Shown here: piece after piece, positions 45,533 to 56,707 of the stretch | Layout of the letters: each line of letters opens with the position of its first letter | Numbering within the stretch: position 1 is the stretch's first letter | DNA from: Phoma sp. XZ068 | Taxonomy: Eukaryota; Ascomycota; Dothideomycetes; Pleosporales; Didymellaceae | Direction of reading: 5' to 3' | DNA: 64,000 nt | Assembly (NCBI GenBank): GCA_004835665.1 | Contig: RBKR01000011.1 | Span: 372,001 to 436,000 of the forward strand | The notes under the pieces: generated by a model | What the model saw: only the letters and a program-made list of their open reading frames with translations | The model's database searches: none | What the model was told of the DNA's origin: nothing | Position numbers and translations under genes: made by a program

Positions 45533-46601
45533 GTTTGATGAGGATTGAGATGAATGAACACGAGTTGTGTAAAGTTGGAGTCAAAAGCGGGCAGCGTGCG
45601 GTTGAAGTAGTCAGGCACGGGAGGTCGGAGCTTGAAGCTATCAGTGGGTCTGTATGGTCACGGAAGAATGGTCTCGTGATGCCTATGGCGTAGCCGTGTG
45701 GAGCCATTACGATCAGCACCACGAGGAGTCACGTACCTCACAAAACAACAGTCAATGGAAAATGGGTAATTGAGAAGAGTAGCGGTCAACGCAATGCTTG
45801 GGATTGCGTGCTGGACAGCTTTATGGATGGTGAGATCAAAGGAAGATGCAAGAGCACGCGAGCTTGAGAGCGGGGTCCGGCGCGGCCTTTATACGACCGG
45901 TAGCAGTCAGACCCTGTCAACAGCGTGGAAGCGCTTCGAAGGTCTGCATCAGCCCCTGGCAACAGTGATCAGCATTCCGGTACGCTGTGCAGTCTGCACT
46001 GCAGATACTGTACACAGGCGGTTCCTGAGCCTGGGGTGGCAGGATTGCAGGGTTCTACGTCATCTAGCTGAGTGAACGGAGGCAGTCAGTGTAGCACCCT
46101 GAGATCAAACCCTCGCTCAATCGATTGTAAGAAGTACATCATAGCCTCAAAGACAGTAGGAAAAGCATAGCCGCCAGCTCCTCGCATGGACTGAGCATGA
46201 GGGGAATGCCCGTCAGGGGCCACCGGTGTCTGCTGGTGGTGCGTTACCCCAGGTTTGACTACTGCTGCAAAGTGGGTCTGGCGGAATGCTGCCGACTCTG
46301 CCCTGGTGAGCCGAGCCCCGTCCGCTGTCGCCTGATGGTCACGCTTGATGACTGTCCAGCGGCCGCTATCAGCCAATCGCGTAACTGATGACTGCGGTGC
46401 GCCACTGAAATGCTTTCTCCGAGCGCCGGACCTGTTAATCGCGAACTTTAGTCAAATGCGGCAATATCACGGTGTTGATTGCTCAGCGCCCAAGATATCC
46501 TTTTGTTTTTCTCCTCGCTGCTCCCCTCGACGCACGATTGACGTTCCTCACGACTTCTGAACGCCGCCGCAGTCCATTTTCGCCCACCCCACTACCCCGC
46601 C
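45533..46601. promoter_or_regulatory. Divergent upstream region, Stf2-like and Dre2 genes
   Basis: About 1.07 kb. The left part includes the untranslated first exon of the Stf2-like gene. STRE-like CCCCT (about 45952) and AGGGG (about 46200) are visible. No gene supported. Confidence 0.45.
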
Positions 46602-47659
46602 ATGCCTGAACGAACACTCATTATCGCGCCGCCCTCGGTGTCGGCGCACCCCGAGAAGCTGAACAGCATACTCGAGACTCATGACCGCTCCTCGACCGAC
46701 TTGCAGATGCTGGACCGCATCGCGGCAGGTCTAGCACACCTCCCGTCCTCCACATACGATGTCGTGCTCCTCCTCACCGACGCCGCGGGCACCTCACGCG
46801 AGAGCCACGCCCTCCTCGTACGCGACGTCATGCACAAGATTGTCAGTGCCCTGAACGTGGGCGGTGTCTTCAAGAGCCAGGACGGCGCACTGCAGGGCTC
46901 CGAGAAGACAGAGGCCATCCTCGCAGGCCTCGTGGAGGGCGCAGATGGCATGACAAAGCCCGCACAGGAGGAGCCCGTGTCGATACCCTTGAAGTTCGGC
47001 AGGAAGAAGGCCGCAAATGGTGTGAATGGCACAAATGGCGTCAATGGAACAAGCAACACCAACGGCGCTGTCCAGGCAGTCAACGCAGACGGCTCTGTCC
47101 CGCTGAACCTGAACCGCATCAACCTGAACGGCAAGCGGCCTTCACCTGAACCGGTCCCTGTGAAGCCCTTGGGTGTAGGTTTCGTTGACTTCAGCGACGA
47201 CCTCGACGATCCCATAATCACCGGCGAAGACGACGATTTGATTGACGAAGACGACCTCATCACAGAAGAAGACATGGCTCGCCCTGTTATCCAGCGTTCG
47301 TGCTGCCTTCACACTCCCACCTCTACATGATCACTAACCTATCCTCAGCATTCGAATGCCGCCCCAAGCCCGGCAAGCGCCGCCGCGCCTGCAAAGACTG
47401 CACCTGCGGCATGAAGGAGAAGATCGAAGCCGAAGACGCCGCAAAGCGCGCCGACGCCGACAAAGCCCTCAACACAATGAAATTCGGCGCCGACGACCTC
47501 CTCGACGAAGTAGACTTCACAGTCCAAGGCAAAGTCGGCAGCTGCGGAAACTGCGCGCTGGGCGACGCATTCAGATGCGATGGGTGTCCGTACATTGGAC
47601 TGCCGGCGTTCAAGCCAGGCGAGGAGGTGAGGCTGCTGAACAACGATATTCAGCTGTAG
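46602..47659 (+). CDS. DRE2: Fe-S cluster assembly protein Dre2 (anamorsin)
   Basis: Two exons (46602-47295, 47349-47659) give 334 residues. The N-terminal methyltransferase-like fold is followed by a low-complexity NGVNGTNG linker, an acidic stretch (EDDDLIDEDDLI) and the CIAPIN1 domain. Site A has ECRPKPGKRRRACKDCTCG, four cysteines for a 2Fe-2S cluster. Site B has the twin C-x2-C set CGNC...CDGC for the second cluster, close to the C-terminus. Dre2 passes electrons from Tah18 to the cytosolic iron-sulfur assembly machinery and is essential in yeast. The donor GTTCGT is unusual, but the join restores the expected Cys spacing. Confidence 0.96.
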
Positions 47660-48196
47660 AGGGCTGCGTGCGAGACTTGTGCATGAATGGCGTTTGGGAT
47701 ATATCATGGCGGTATGAGGGATGGCGGAGTTTACGGGCGTGGGGCGGCGCATGGACGGCGTAGGCGCCGATGCATTTTAGACAGTAACTAGACTAAATAA
47801 GATACCATACGACAATATTACAGTGAAGTTGGCGTATTCAATCGTGCTGTAGGCAGCTAAGCTGGCAACCGCCCAGTGTGGGGTGGCAATGCCCGCTCTC
47901 ATTTCACAGGTTACAAGTATTTGAAGGACTACAGGCCACTTCATACAATCTGACAGGCAGCTAATGTGGCTCTGTTACTTTTGGTCTTGACTATCCAGAG
48001 GGGGAAGAACATATGCATCTACGAGGACTGCAATATAAAGCATCGTATCGAATTCAACAAGCACTTTCGTCTATCCAAAAACCACAAAAAACTACCTCGC
48101 TACTCAGGGATATCGAAATCGAAAACCGCGCAGACAAACGCCAACGCCAACTCCATACCAACCAGCCATTCACTCACCCTCATCCACAACTATACA
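47660..48196. other. Convergent 3' region, Dre2 and Axl2-like genes
   Basis: 540 bp with no supported gene. The frames on the plus strand here are short or run into the Axl2 antisense. Confidence 0.5.
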
Positions 48197-51100
48197 TCAC
48201 ACAAACACCTTCACGTCATCCTTCTCCTTCTCCCACCCCCACACACTGCCCCTCGAAATCATACTCTTCAGCCCTTCACCCCATGTCCGCCTGCCCTTCC
48301 CCGGTGTTTCAGCCCTCTCGACATCGACGCTCGCGCCGGCTACACTGAGCGGATTACGCTCCCTCTCCCCGTTCAGCTCGGCGGCGCTGGAGCCCGGCGG
48401 GAAGAGGCCGAGTCCTACGCTCTGTCGACCAGGGACACCCGATGGGATGGCGCTGTAGCGGTTACTCTTTGGTGGTGAGGGGTTGAAGACCATGCTGCTG
48501 CTCCCCAGCGTCTCGTCGCCGTGGTAGATCAGATTGCCGGAGAGATCACGTGTGATGGACGATTCTTTTGTGGGTTTCTCGGTGGGTGTGGCTGTGGTAA
48601 TGGCAGGTGTGATGTTGTCTGTGTCTGCTTCAGTGACATTGGGGTCGAAGAAAGGGAATGCAGATGACTGGGAGCGCGAGTGGCCGCGAGGAGTGCGTTT
48701 TGTGCCGGAGGCGCGAGACTGTTGGCGTGAATGAAGGGAGCGGCGTGAATGGCGCTCGTGGGTAGAACCGGCAGTTGATCCAGCTTGGGAGACAGGGCGG
48801 GCATGGGCTTCGCGGAGAACGGACTTGCGTGGGATGGTAATTACTTTGGAGTGACGTGCAACGTTGGATGAGGATGGCCGGACGGGTGACAGAGCGGCGC
48901 GTGATATCACCTTCGCCTCCGGGATCGGGGTAATCTTGCCGAGGGTGTAGGTAGATGACATGTTCTCCTTCCCGCCATGCTCTTTTGCTAAGTAGTGTGG
49001 CGTTGGGTCGCGTTCGCTTGTGCGCTTCATCTCGCGGTCGTTGCTCTTGTGCTGACTGTTCCGCTTGCTCCTCCTCTTTTCACGTTGGGCACTACTCCTT
49101 GAATCGAGGTTCAACGGAGGCAATGTGAATTGACCAGGCTTGACTGTAGTCCTCTTGTTATAGTCTTCAATATCGTCTTCCTCATCTGTGTAGACGCTCT
49201 CGCTAAGGTCTGCATTGTCGTAAATCTCAGAACCTGTCAGGTCATTTAGACTAGCCTTCAGTTCCGATGCGAGGAGGCTCTTTCGAGTACTTGCCCGTCG
49301 ACCCATACCAGTACTAGCCGTAGCCAGGGTCGTTGCAGGTCGGGGCGGAGACTTTGCTTTGTTGGCTTGCTTTGCCAAAGACTTGGTCGAGCGGTGCTTG
49401 CGCAGACTACCCGGGAATCTAGGCTCGTCTTTCTCTTCGGCAGGCGTCCCAGGCACCTCTTTTTCCTTGCCTACCTCGACATCATCGTCAGGTTTGACAA
49501 TCGTATTTGCTCTTGAAGGTGAGAGAAACAGTCGTGATCGCTTCTGCTTCTCCGTGAGGAAAGCAGGCGGGGACCTGTAGCTTGACGACGAGGCCCGGTA
49601 GCCGGCGCTGAAGAACGGTGATTGTGCAGACGCTCGTTTCCGAATGTAGGAGCTGCGTTTGTCTTCCATTGTGCGCCGGTCGGCTAGACTACTACGTGTA
49701 GATGAAGGCACCACGCGTATGCTATGTCGCTCTTCTGTTGCTGTTGTCACCTTGGGTCGACGTGATCGTGTGACGGGCCCTTGAGGGCAGGCTGTGGGAA
49801 CCGTGGAAAGGCTACTCGTGCGTCGAGAGTAGGAGCTAGAGCTCATAGCCCGTCGAAGTGACCCGAAATTGTTATTACTCCTCGATGGGGAGTAAGTGTG
49901 GCGTCCGTGTCCCTGTAGTGGCTGCTGTCAGCAGAGGCTCATGGTACAGGGGTATTTTGTAGGCATATTGCATCTTGTAGGGGGTGCGGTGTGCTTACTA
50001 CCACGACGTTAGAAGTGAGTCTTGATAGCGATGATCAACACGTACCCATGCCTGTTATGCGTCGGTTGACAGGAAGCCCCGAGCTGCGGTGAATTTGGTC
50101 TCGGTATACGGTCGTCGTCCGCCGCTTATGTTTACGGAAAGAATTTGATGAGTTGTGGGAAGATCGTTTTGCCAATTCAACAGGAATCTTCATCGAGTCA
50201 TGTGGGCGATCTGACGGTGCAGAGTCGTTGCGAATGTAGCCCCACGACGACTCGTCGAAATCGTTCAGTATGCGCGTGTCCCCATCGTTCATCGAGTCTG
50301 TCCCTGAACCGCTGTCCCTATGGTCACGAGGTAAGTCGACATCGATTTTAGGCGCATGTTCTGGAGTTCGTTCCAGGAAGGCATCATCATGATCTTTGCC
50401 CTTCTCGAGATCCTCCTCTTCGATGTCTGGCCAGCCAATAGGTATGAACGTTGGCCGTGAAATTTCAGACTTCCTTGGACTCCTTGGGCTTGCAGGCTTA
50501 GGGCTTAGGTAGCTCTTGACCTGCCTCCTTCTCCGACATATACAGAAGATACACGCAGCGAGTATCGCAGCGCCACAGATGGATGCAAGGACGATGCCAA
50601 CAACGATGCCTGTGCGCTGACCACCTGTGTTCGTCTTGGTAGTGTCGAAGGTATCACCGTGACCAAATGGTGCAGAATCTTTATTGGTAGTGCTGCTCTT
50701 CGCCTCCAGTGTAATGTTGAACGGCTGAGACTCCTTTACGCTTCCATCTTTCGAGGTAGCCGCCATGGTGCACTGTACGACCTGTGGCGACATATCCTCG
50801 GGAACAGTACCGAAGATTGTAAACGTTGTCGGATTGAAGTGCATATGATCTGCCAGAATTGCGAAATCGACTGTCACGACTTCGTCATCCTTAGCAAGAA
50901 TCGATCGTGGCAGTTGAACCTTGAAGAGCTCCCCCATTGTAACATTGAGTGTACCAACAGTGGCAGTGAACAACTCCGAAATAACGTTCAAGTGGATGGT
51001 ATATTGGGCCAAGTCGCCATAGATGTCTTTCGCCGATATATAAATGTCTTCCGATGAGAGTTCGGTAGGCGCTGTTCCGGAAATTTCGAAAGTGTTGCTG

Positions 51101-51933
51101 TCGAAAGTCAGCCAATCCGGGAGCTCAGCGGATGGCGACTGTATATCTCTATCGCTAATAGGCGATTTATCTAGATATAATTTGCTCTTGAGATCCGTAA
51201 TGTGCACGTCGTCTCCCTTTGAAACGTTCAGGGTCCGAATGGCTGGCTGAAAGTAGAGCTGGTGGGCGCTGATTGATAGCGAGACCTGCACCGAGGAAGA
51301 AGCGTATCCTGGTGTATCGGAGGCAATCAGCAGTATACCAAAGGACTGTGGTATACTTGTTGGCGGAGTGGTTCCAGTGAAACGCAATGAGGACGGATCA
51401 AAGGAAATCCAAGCAGGCAGTGGGGTATGATCAGAAAGAGTCGCAAAGTACGACAGCTTGCTGTCTGAGTCGAACACATCCGGTGGGAATGATATGTCGA
51501 AATTTTGAGAACCTTTGATCGCAATAGTGGTTGGACCCGACAATGGACCTGCTGATGACAGGGCCTGTGAGATGTTCGCGTTCACTTTAGGACCGTCGTC
51601 TTTCGACACGATCAAGGTCGATTCCATATTCGCAACAGCCCCGGCTGATCCAGCTGCAGTAATAGTAAAAGACTTAGTGCCGACATCGCGCGCGCCTGGT
51701 GTTCCAGAAAGTGTACCGGTTTTTCCATCGATTGACAGCCAGGATGGGTTTTCATCCAAAGAGTACAACAGACTGCCCGAATCCGATCTGAATGTCGTTG
51801 GCGCAAACTGAAAAAGGTACTTCTCGCCAACACGTGCGATCGGCGGGAGTTGTGAGTTCAACGGATAGCTGATCTGGGGAGTTGCGCCAGCGATTGCGAG
51901 CAAAGCAGCGTAGACTGCGATGCGCACCGCCAT
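48197..51933 (-). CDS. AXL2: Axl2-like polarity/septation membrane protein (two ORFs joined)
   Basis: The first exon (51933-50046) has a signal peptide (VYAALLAIAGA), repeated cadherin-like domains of the dystroglycan type (PSWLSID, LPAWISFDPSSLRFTGTTP, LPDWLTFDSNTFEISGTAP), a transmembrane helix (GIVVGIVLASICGAAILAA) with RRRR after it, and a cytosolic part ending NRRITGMG. The second (49912-48197) starts GHGRHTYSPSRS and is a Ser/Arg-rich disordered tail. Together they make about 1200 residues, matching filamentous-fungal Axl2, which marks sites of septin assembly, septation and conidiation. The only good donor (50045) and acceptor (ending 49913) join one base out of frame. Either a second small exon, a sequence error or a true frameshift lies here. 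Confidence 0.82.
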
Positions 51934-52291
51934 AGCACTACAATCCTGTCAGCTGGTCCAGTCCCAAGTCACAAGATTCTTACAGAAGTGATGCTGCTAT
52001 AGCAACAGGTCACAGGTGTTGGTCGTTGCAGAGGTGAGTGTAGATCTTAGGGACAGACATGCTGAAAGCCTTTCGTCACTGGCAGCCATCTCTTTCGGGT
52101 CCTGGAATTCATCGTCGCGTTTGAACGCGTGGTCGCGTAGGCGTGCCGAACGCCTTACGTGCTGCCAGAGAAATAGAAGAGGAATGTGAAGTTGGCAAAG
52201 GAGCAAAGGGGCTGACTGCAAGGGAGGGTAATCCCGCCACCCAGCATACTTGAGACCAGCCATGGACTTCACAAGAACATGATTTCCACGC
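51934..52291. other. Axl2-like promoter and GNAT 3' region
   Basis: 358 bp between two minus-strand genes. No gene seen. Confidence 0.5.
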
Positions 52292-52792
52292 TCATTCTAC
52301 GATAGCCAGCTCCATTTTGAGTGCTGTTCGCCCAGGACCATAGTAATCTGGCAGCCGCTCGATTTGCTGGAACCCACTAGACGCGTACAAAGCCCTGGCC
52401 GGGTTGCGAGCCTCATCAACCCACAAAACGATTGTTCGACAGCCTCCCTTTTTCATTTGCTGGCAAAGGGAATGTATGAGACATCTGGCGATACCTTTCC
52501 CCCTCTCTTGTTCAATGACGGCAAGCTTGTGTAGCCAGGCCTGGCTCTTTAGCCTTTGAAAAACGAGGTAACCGACAAGCTCCTGACTTCCTTCTCGTAC
52601 GGCCAGAACGAGCCCAATGTTTTTCTTCTTTAGTTCAACGTTGTAGTCGAAGGCCTCGCTCGATGGAAATATCTTCTTCTCGAGCTTCGCTACCTTGGCT
52701 GCCAAAACCTCGCGGTCCTTGGGTGGGCATGCGGCGAACACTTGCAGGGAAAATCCCGAAGGAACATCGCCGGCGTGAAAGATGGTCGTCAT
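52292..52792 (-). CDS. GNAT-family N-acetyltransferase
   Basis: A single exon of 166 residues. The fold marks are LVGYLVF (beta 4), LHKLAVIEQERGKGIARCLI (acetyl-CoA loop of the form Q/RxxGxG/A), and the C-terminal NPARALYASSGFQQIERLPDYY, which resembles RimI-type acetyltransferases that act on protein or small amine substrates. Substrate unknown. No targeting signal. It is divergent from the RecQ gene. Confidence 0.88.
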   Translation of the reverse strand: MTTIFHAGDVPSGFSLQVFAACPPKDREVLAAKVAKLEKKIFPSSEAFDYNVELKKKNIGLVLAVREGSQELVGYLVFQRLKSQAWLHKLAVIEQERGKGIARCLIHSLCQQMKKGGCRTIVLWVDEARNPARALYASSGFQQIERLPDYYGPGRTALKMELAIVE

Positions 52793-53242
52793 CGCTTTTC
52801 GTTATTGGACTGAAGCAACTACAGGTAGAGCGTGTTGAGCGAATCTCGTGGTGAATTCGTCCAGCAGGAGGCTGTGTTCTTGTGTTACGTAGACACACAA
52901 TGGGATTTAATCTGCCCTTGGTGGCAAAGTGCAAACCGTGTACAATTCTGAGCTCGTCTTTCTGTGCGCTGTACTGGAGAGTTGGCGAAGAAGCGGGTGC
53001 AGCAAGCTTTGATTGGTTTAGTTTGGGGCACACCAGGTGACAGCGCGCTGCAGATTCGCGCTTGGCGCCGCGACGCGTCAATCGCTCTTGCACCGCACAG
53101 CAACTTCCACCTAAATGTATTCCCGTAAACAACCATGATCATACGGAAACTTGATCATTTGCTCCCGAACAATCTGCTTAGCGGTAGCACTAAAAGCTGT
53201 TGAATTGGTCAAGAAGCTGATCTCTTCAAACGGCACCCGAAG
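52793..53242. promoter_or_regulatory. Divergent promoter, GNAT and RecQ genes
   Basis: 450 bp. Minus-strand frames here extend from the GNAT antisense and show no independent motif. Confidence 0.45.
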
Positions 53243-54844
53243 ATGCCTGGAAAGAGGAAAAGACCATACTCGAACGTGGACTTCACGCTGAAGAGAGTAT
53301 TCAAGAAGCCATGTTTTCGGTATGCGAGAGCTGTACAGCTTTGAAGACGTATTCTGATTTGCCTAAGCCCCCTACAGCGCGAAGTCATCATGGCTACGCT
53401 AGAAGGCGAAGATGTCTTCCTGCAAGCAGCGACTTCGTTTGGCAAGAGTTTGTGCTATCAACTGCCCGCTGTTGTTGATCTCGGCAGTATGTTGAGCTGC
53501 TAAGATTTACTCCACAGCTGCTGACTGTTTAGTTACCATTGTCGTTTCTCCGCTCCTAGCACTCATGGTAAGGCGTCTCACTTCATGATGTGACAGGAGA
53601 TTGACATTCCTCAGAACAACCAGGTTGCGTCTATGCGCAACTCAAACGTTAAAGTTGAAACAGTCAACAGCACCACTCAACGACAAGATCGGGAACGCAT
53701 ACTGGCAGACCTCCAATGCGGCCATCCATTGACGAGACTTCTCTATGTAACTCCAGAGTACTGCGCAACAGACCACTTCCGCAAGATTCTCCGCATCATC
53801 CATTCCCAGAAAGAGCTCGCACGTATAGCAGTTGATGAGGCTCATTGTGTCAGCGAATGGGGCCACGATTTTAGACCTTCTTTTCAACAGCTCTCCTTCT
53901 TCAAGAAAGAGTTTCCAGACGTCCCAATAATATGTCTCACAGCCACAGCAACCTCCCGCGTACGCGACGACATCATCAAGACCATGGCCCTCGACCCTCT
54001 CAAACTACGCATCTTCCGCATGACCACAAGCCGCCCAAACCTGCACTACGAAGTCCGCTTCAAATGCGACGAAGACGATCACTACTCTGACTTCCTCTCC
54101 TGGCTCAAGAACATCCATGCTCGCCGCGCCAACTCAGAGCGAGCCACCCAACTAGCTTCCCAGCAACAACGCACCGACAACGTCTCTGGCATCATCTACA
54201 CGCTCTACCGCAAAGACTGCGAGTCCCTCGCCGCCCGCCTCCGCAGCGACGGCATCGGCGCAAAACCCTACCACGCCGGTCTCCCCCACACCGAGCGCAC
54301 CGACACACTCTCCGGCTGGGTCGCCAACAAAGAAGGCTACGACGTCGTCGTCGCGACAACAGCATTCGGCATGGGCATTGACAAAGAAAACGTCCGCTTC
54401 GTCGTCCACTGGCAGATCCCCAAATCATTCGAGGGCTTCTACCAAGAAGCCGGGCGCGCAGGCCGCGACGGCAAAGCAAGCGTGTGTATCTTGTACTATG
54501 GGCGGGAAGACCGCGATCGCGCAGCCACGCTCATGGCGAGGGATCAATCGAGGCAGCCGAGCAAGGGCGATGGCAGGGCCGCGCAGCAGCAGCAGATGCT
54601 GAATAGAGCGAAGAGCTTGCAGGCGCTGGTGGATTACTGTGAGGCGACGAATCGGTGCCGACATAAGGTTATTGCCAAGTACTTTGGCGATGAGGAGGTT
54701 CCGCCGTGTGATTTTGCGTGCGATTGGTGTAAGGATGCGGAAGCGCTGGTTAGGAGGAAGGAGTGCGGGTTGGCGAGTGAGGAGTGGTGTAGTACGCAGA
54801 GGGAGATGGGGAGGTATGATGGAGGTTATGATGAATACGATTAG
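53243..54844 (+). CDS. Short RecQ-family DNA helicase
   Basis: Four exons (53243-53319, 53368-53486, 53533-53567, 53615-54844) give 486 residues. The first join restores FRPLQREVIMA (motif 0). Then follow Walker A in ATSFGKSLCYQLPA, TIVVSPLLALM, the box DEAHCVSEWGHDFRP, SRPNL with YEVRF, AFGMGIDKENVRFVVHW and QEAGRAGRDG. A RecQ zinc-binding module follows with four cysteines (YCE...RCR...PPC...DWC) and CRHKVIAKYFGDE. There is no winged-helix or HRDC domain and no long N-terminus, so this is not the Sgs1/QDE-3 type but a short RecQ like RecQL5. It should unwind DNA 3' to 5' in the nucleus. Walker A has ATSFGKS where most RecQs have TGGGKS. Confidence 0.93.
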
Positions 54845-55079
54845 ACACGATGATGAGCATCCATTTGGCGTTGAAGAGGTGGACAAGACAGCATCAACAG
54901 GCGTCACGGCGAATAGGCACATTTCTGCATTTCAGATCTTCAATGATGTACTCATGCATCAAATTTTAGACCTCATATATCAACACTACTTGATCCTACC
55001 CTAACGCCCCCAATGCATCTTTTCGTGACAGTCGTGTAGAAGTAGAGGACGTCATGGCCTCTACAGCCTCAGTTTAGGC

Positions 55080-56000
55080 TCAACCAATAATCAAGGCAGC
55101 GCTAGGAACCATGCCGGCCTCCTTGAGCGTCATGCCAAAGTCGCTCCTGTCGTATATCTTCTTGGGGAAGTTGGTCGTGAAGGTGTTGACCGTTGTGCCG
55201 TCCTGCTCCAGCGCGTGCGCGACCTCGAACAGCGTCGTCTCGACAGGGAATGTCTTGGTGACGCGCCCGCCAGCTGTCTGCAACGCCAGTCTTGCCTCCG
55301 TGTACGCGCTCGCGGGCTTGCTTGTGGTAGGGCCGGAGGATGTAGGACCCTTCTCCTCCTTGACTGGGGGAGGGGCCTGGCCTGCGCGCGCGGCCCTCTC
55401 AATGTCAGCTTTCCTCTTGCGCTCCTGTTTGTCTGCCTCGAGTTTGGCTAGGACCTTGCGCTTTGCTTCCTGGTCTGCGAGCTTCTCTGCGCGCTTCGCT
55501 TGGGCTTCCTTGATGCGCTCCTTCTTCTCCAGCTCTTCCTTGATGTCTTGTGTCTCCTTTGTGGACTTCATGCGGATCTGCTCGTTCTTCTTGCGGTCCT
55601 CCTTGTCCTGCTCGGCCTGTACGGCGCGCTTCGCCGCGAGCTTCTGCTTCAGTTCCTCCAGACGTGCCTTCTTCTCCTCCTCAGTGAGCGGCGCGATCTC
55701 TTCGGTTGATTCAGCAAAGTTCTCGTGCCCAGTTTTGCTGCCATGGAATTCGGCTTGTGCGACGGAGCGGAACTTCTTGCCGCAGTCTTCGCAGACGAGC
55801 GACTTTGCTTCTTCGCCGGGTTGCAGTGCAGGAGGCTCTTCGGCGGCGGAGGCTTGCTCGGCTTTGATCTCGTCCAGAGGGCGGTCTTGGTGCTTCTCGA
55901 TCCAGTCGAGGGCGCCCTGGAGGTTGCCGCTGGATTTGAGGGCAAGCTCAGCGCGCTCCTTGTCGAAGCCCATGCTGACGAGGTTGTCCAGATCTGACAT
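55080..56000 (-). CDS. UBA-UBX domain protein (SAKS1/UBXN1-like)
   Basis: A single exon of 306 residues. Residues 3-40 form a UBA domain (LVSMGFDKERAELALKSSGN), about 68-95 a C2H2 zinc finger (CEDCGKKF...FHGSKTGH), about 105-215 a highly charged coiled coil, and about 225-306 a UBX domain ending DFGMTLKEAGMVPSAALIIG. The UBX fold binds the Cdc48/p97 N-domain and the UBA binds ubiquitin, so it should be a Cdc48 adaptor for ubiquitinated clients. I start at the ATG at 56000, directly ahead of the UBA; the frame extends upstream but from a non-ATG codon. It is divergent from the VAP gene. Confidence 0.93.
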   Translation of the reverse strand: MSDLDNLVSMGFDKERAELALKSSGNLQGALDWIEKHQDRPLDEIKAEQASAAEEPPALQPGEEAKSLVCEDCGKKFRSVAQAEFHGSKTGHENFAESTEEIAPLTEEEKKARLEELKQKLAAKRAVQAEQDKEDRKKNEQIRMKSTKETQDIKEELEKKERIKEAQAKRAEKLADQEAKRKVLAKLEADKQERKRKADIERAARAGQAPPPVKEEKGPTSSGPTTSKPASAYTEARLALQTAGGRVTKTFPVETTLFEVAHALEQDGTTVNTFTTNFPKKIYDRSDFGMTLKEAGMVPSAALIIG

Positions 56001-56707
56001 GGTGGATGTGGCGATGTGGTCTGTGAGTGTGGTGTGCTTGACGACGTGGAGCTTGTAGCTGGCTTGTAGAGGTTCCAAGCTTAGTATAGCTTGTCAAACA
56101 CCTGTTTCGAGCTTGGCGAATTATTCAAGTTTGATATGGCAAGGTGGTGTAGGTTAGTCGGAGCTCCTGTGGAGTGGAAGCTCAGGTAGTAGTGGGGTCA
56201 GGGTCAACCGCGGGCGAATCTGTGGAGCATCTCGCACCTTCCACGGTAGATCTTCTGGTGAAGCGCGTGGTAGGATCACCCGAATACGCATTTCAATGCA
56301 TGCTGGCTTTCAATTATGGGAGCCTAGACCCGTGTTTCTAGCTGCAAAAGCACTATAGTAGCTGCAATCCCGCAATTCCGCACTGTGATGATGACGAGTC
56401 GTGGTCCGAGATAGGTACTAAACACTGTGACGTCGGGGTTGCTCTGCCGCGATTCCTCATTCATCGTCGGCAAGCGAGACAACAACGCTCCCCTTCACCC
56501 CCTCTGCTACGTCCACCAGCCCCAGCCCCACGCCTGAACGCCCTCAACTCGACACCGCACCCTGATCTCCGCACGCCGCACACGAGCCCCTCGTTTTCCA
56601 CACGTCTTCGTCGCATGCGCCGGACATCGTAACCGCGGACCTACAGCGCTACAGCCACGAGCCACGATTACCAATCCCGCCCGCCGCCTCCACCTCCCAC
56701 CACCGCC
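56001..56707. promoter_or_regulatory. Divergent promoter, UBX and VAP genes
   Basis: 707 bp, C/T-rich toward the VAP start codon. No gene seen. Confidence 0.5.

Noticed and set aside
55111..56058. A 315-codon plus-strand frame rich in Ser and Leu
   Set aside because: It mirrors the UBA-UBX gene; the Lys/Glu-rich coiled coil read backwards gives Ser/Leu/Phe-rich open frames.
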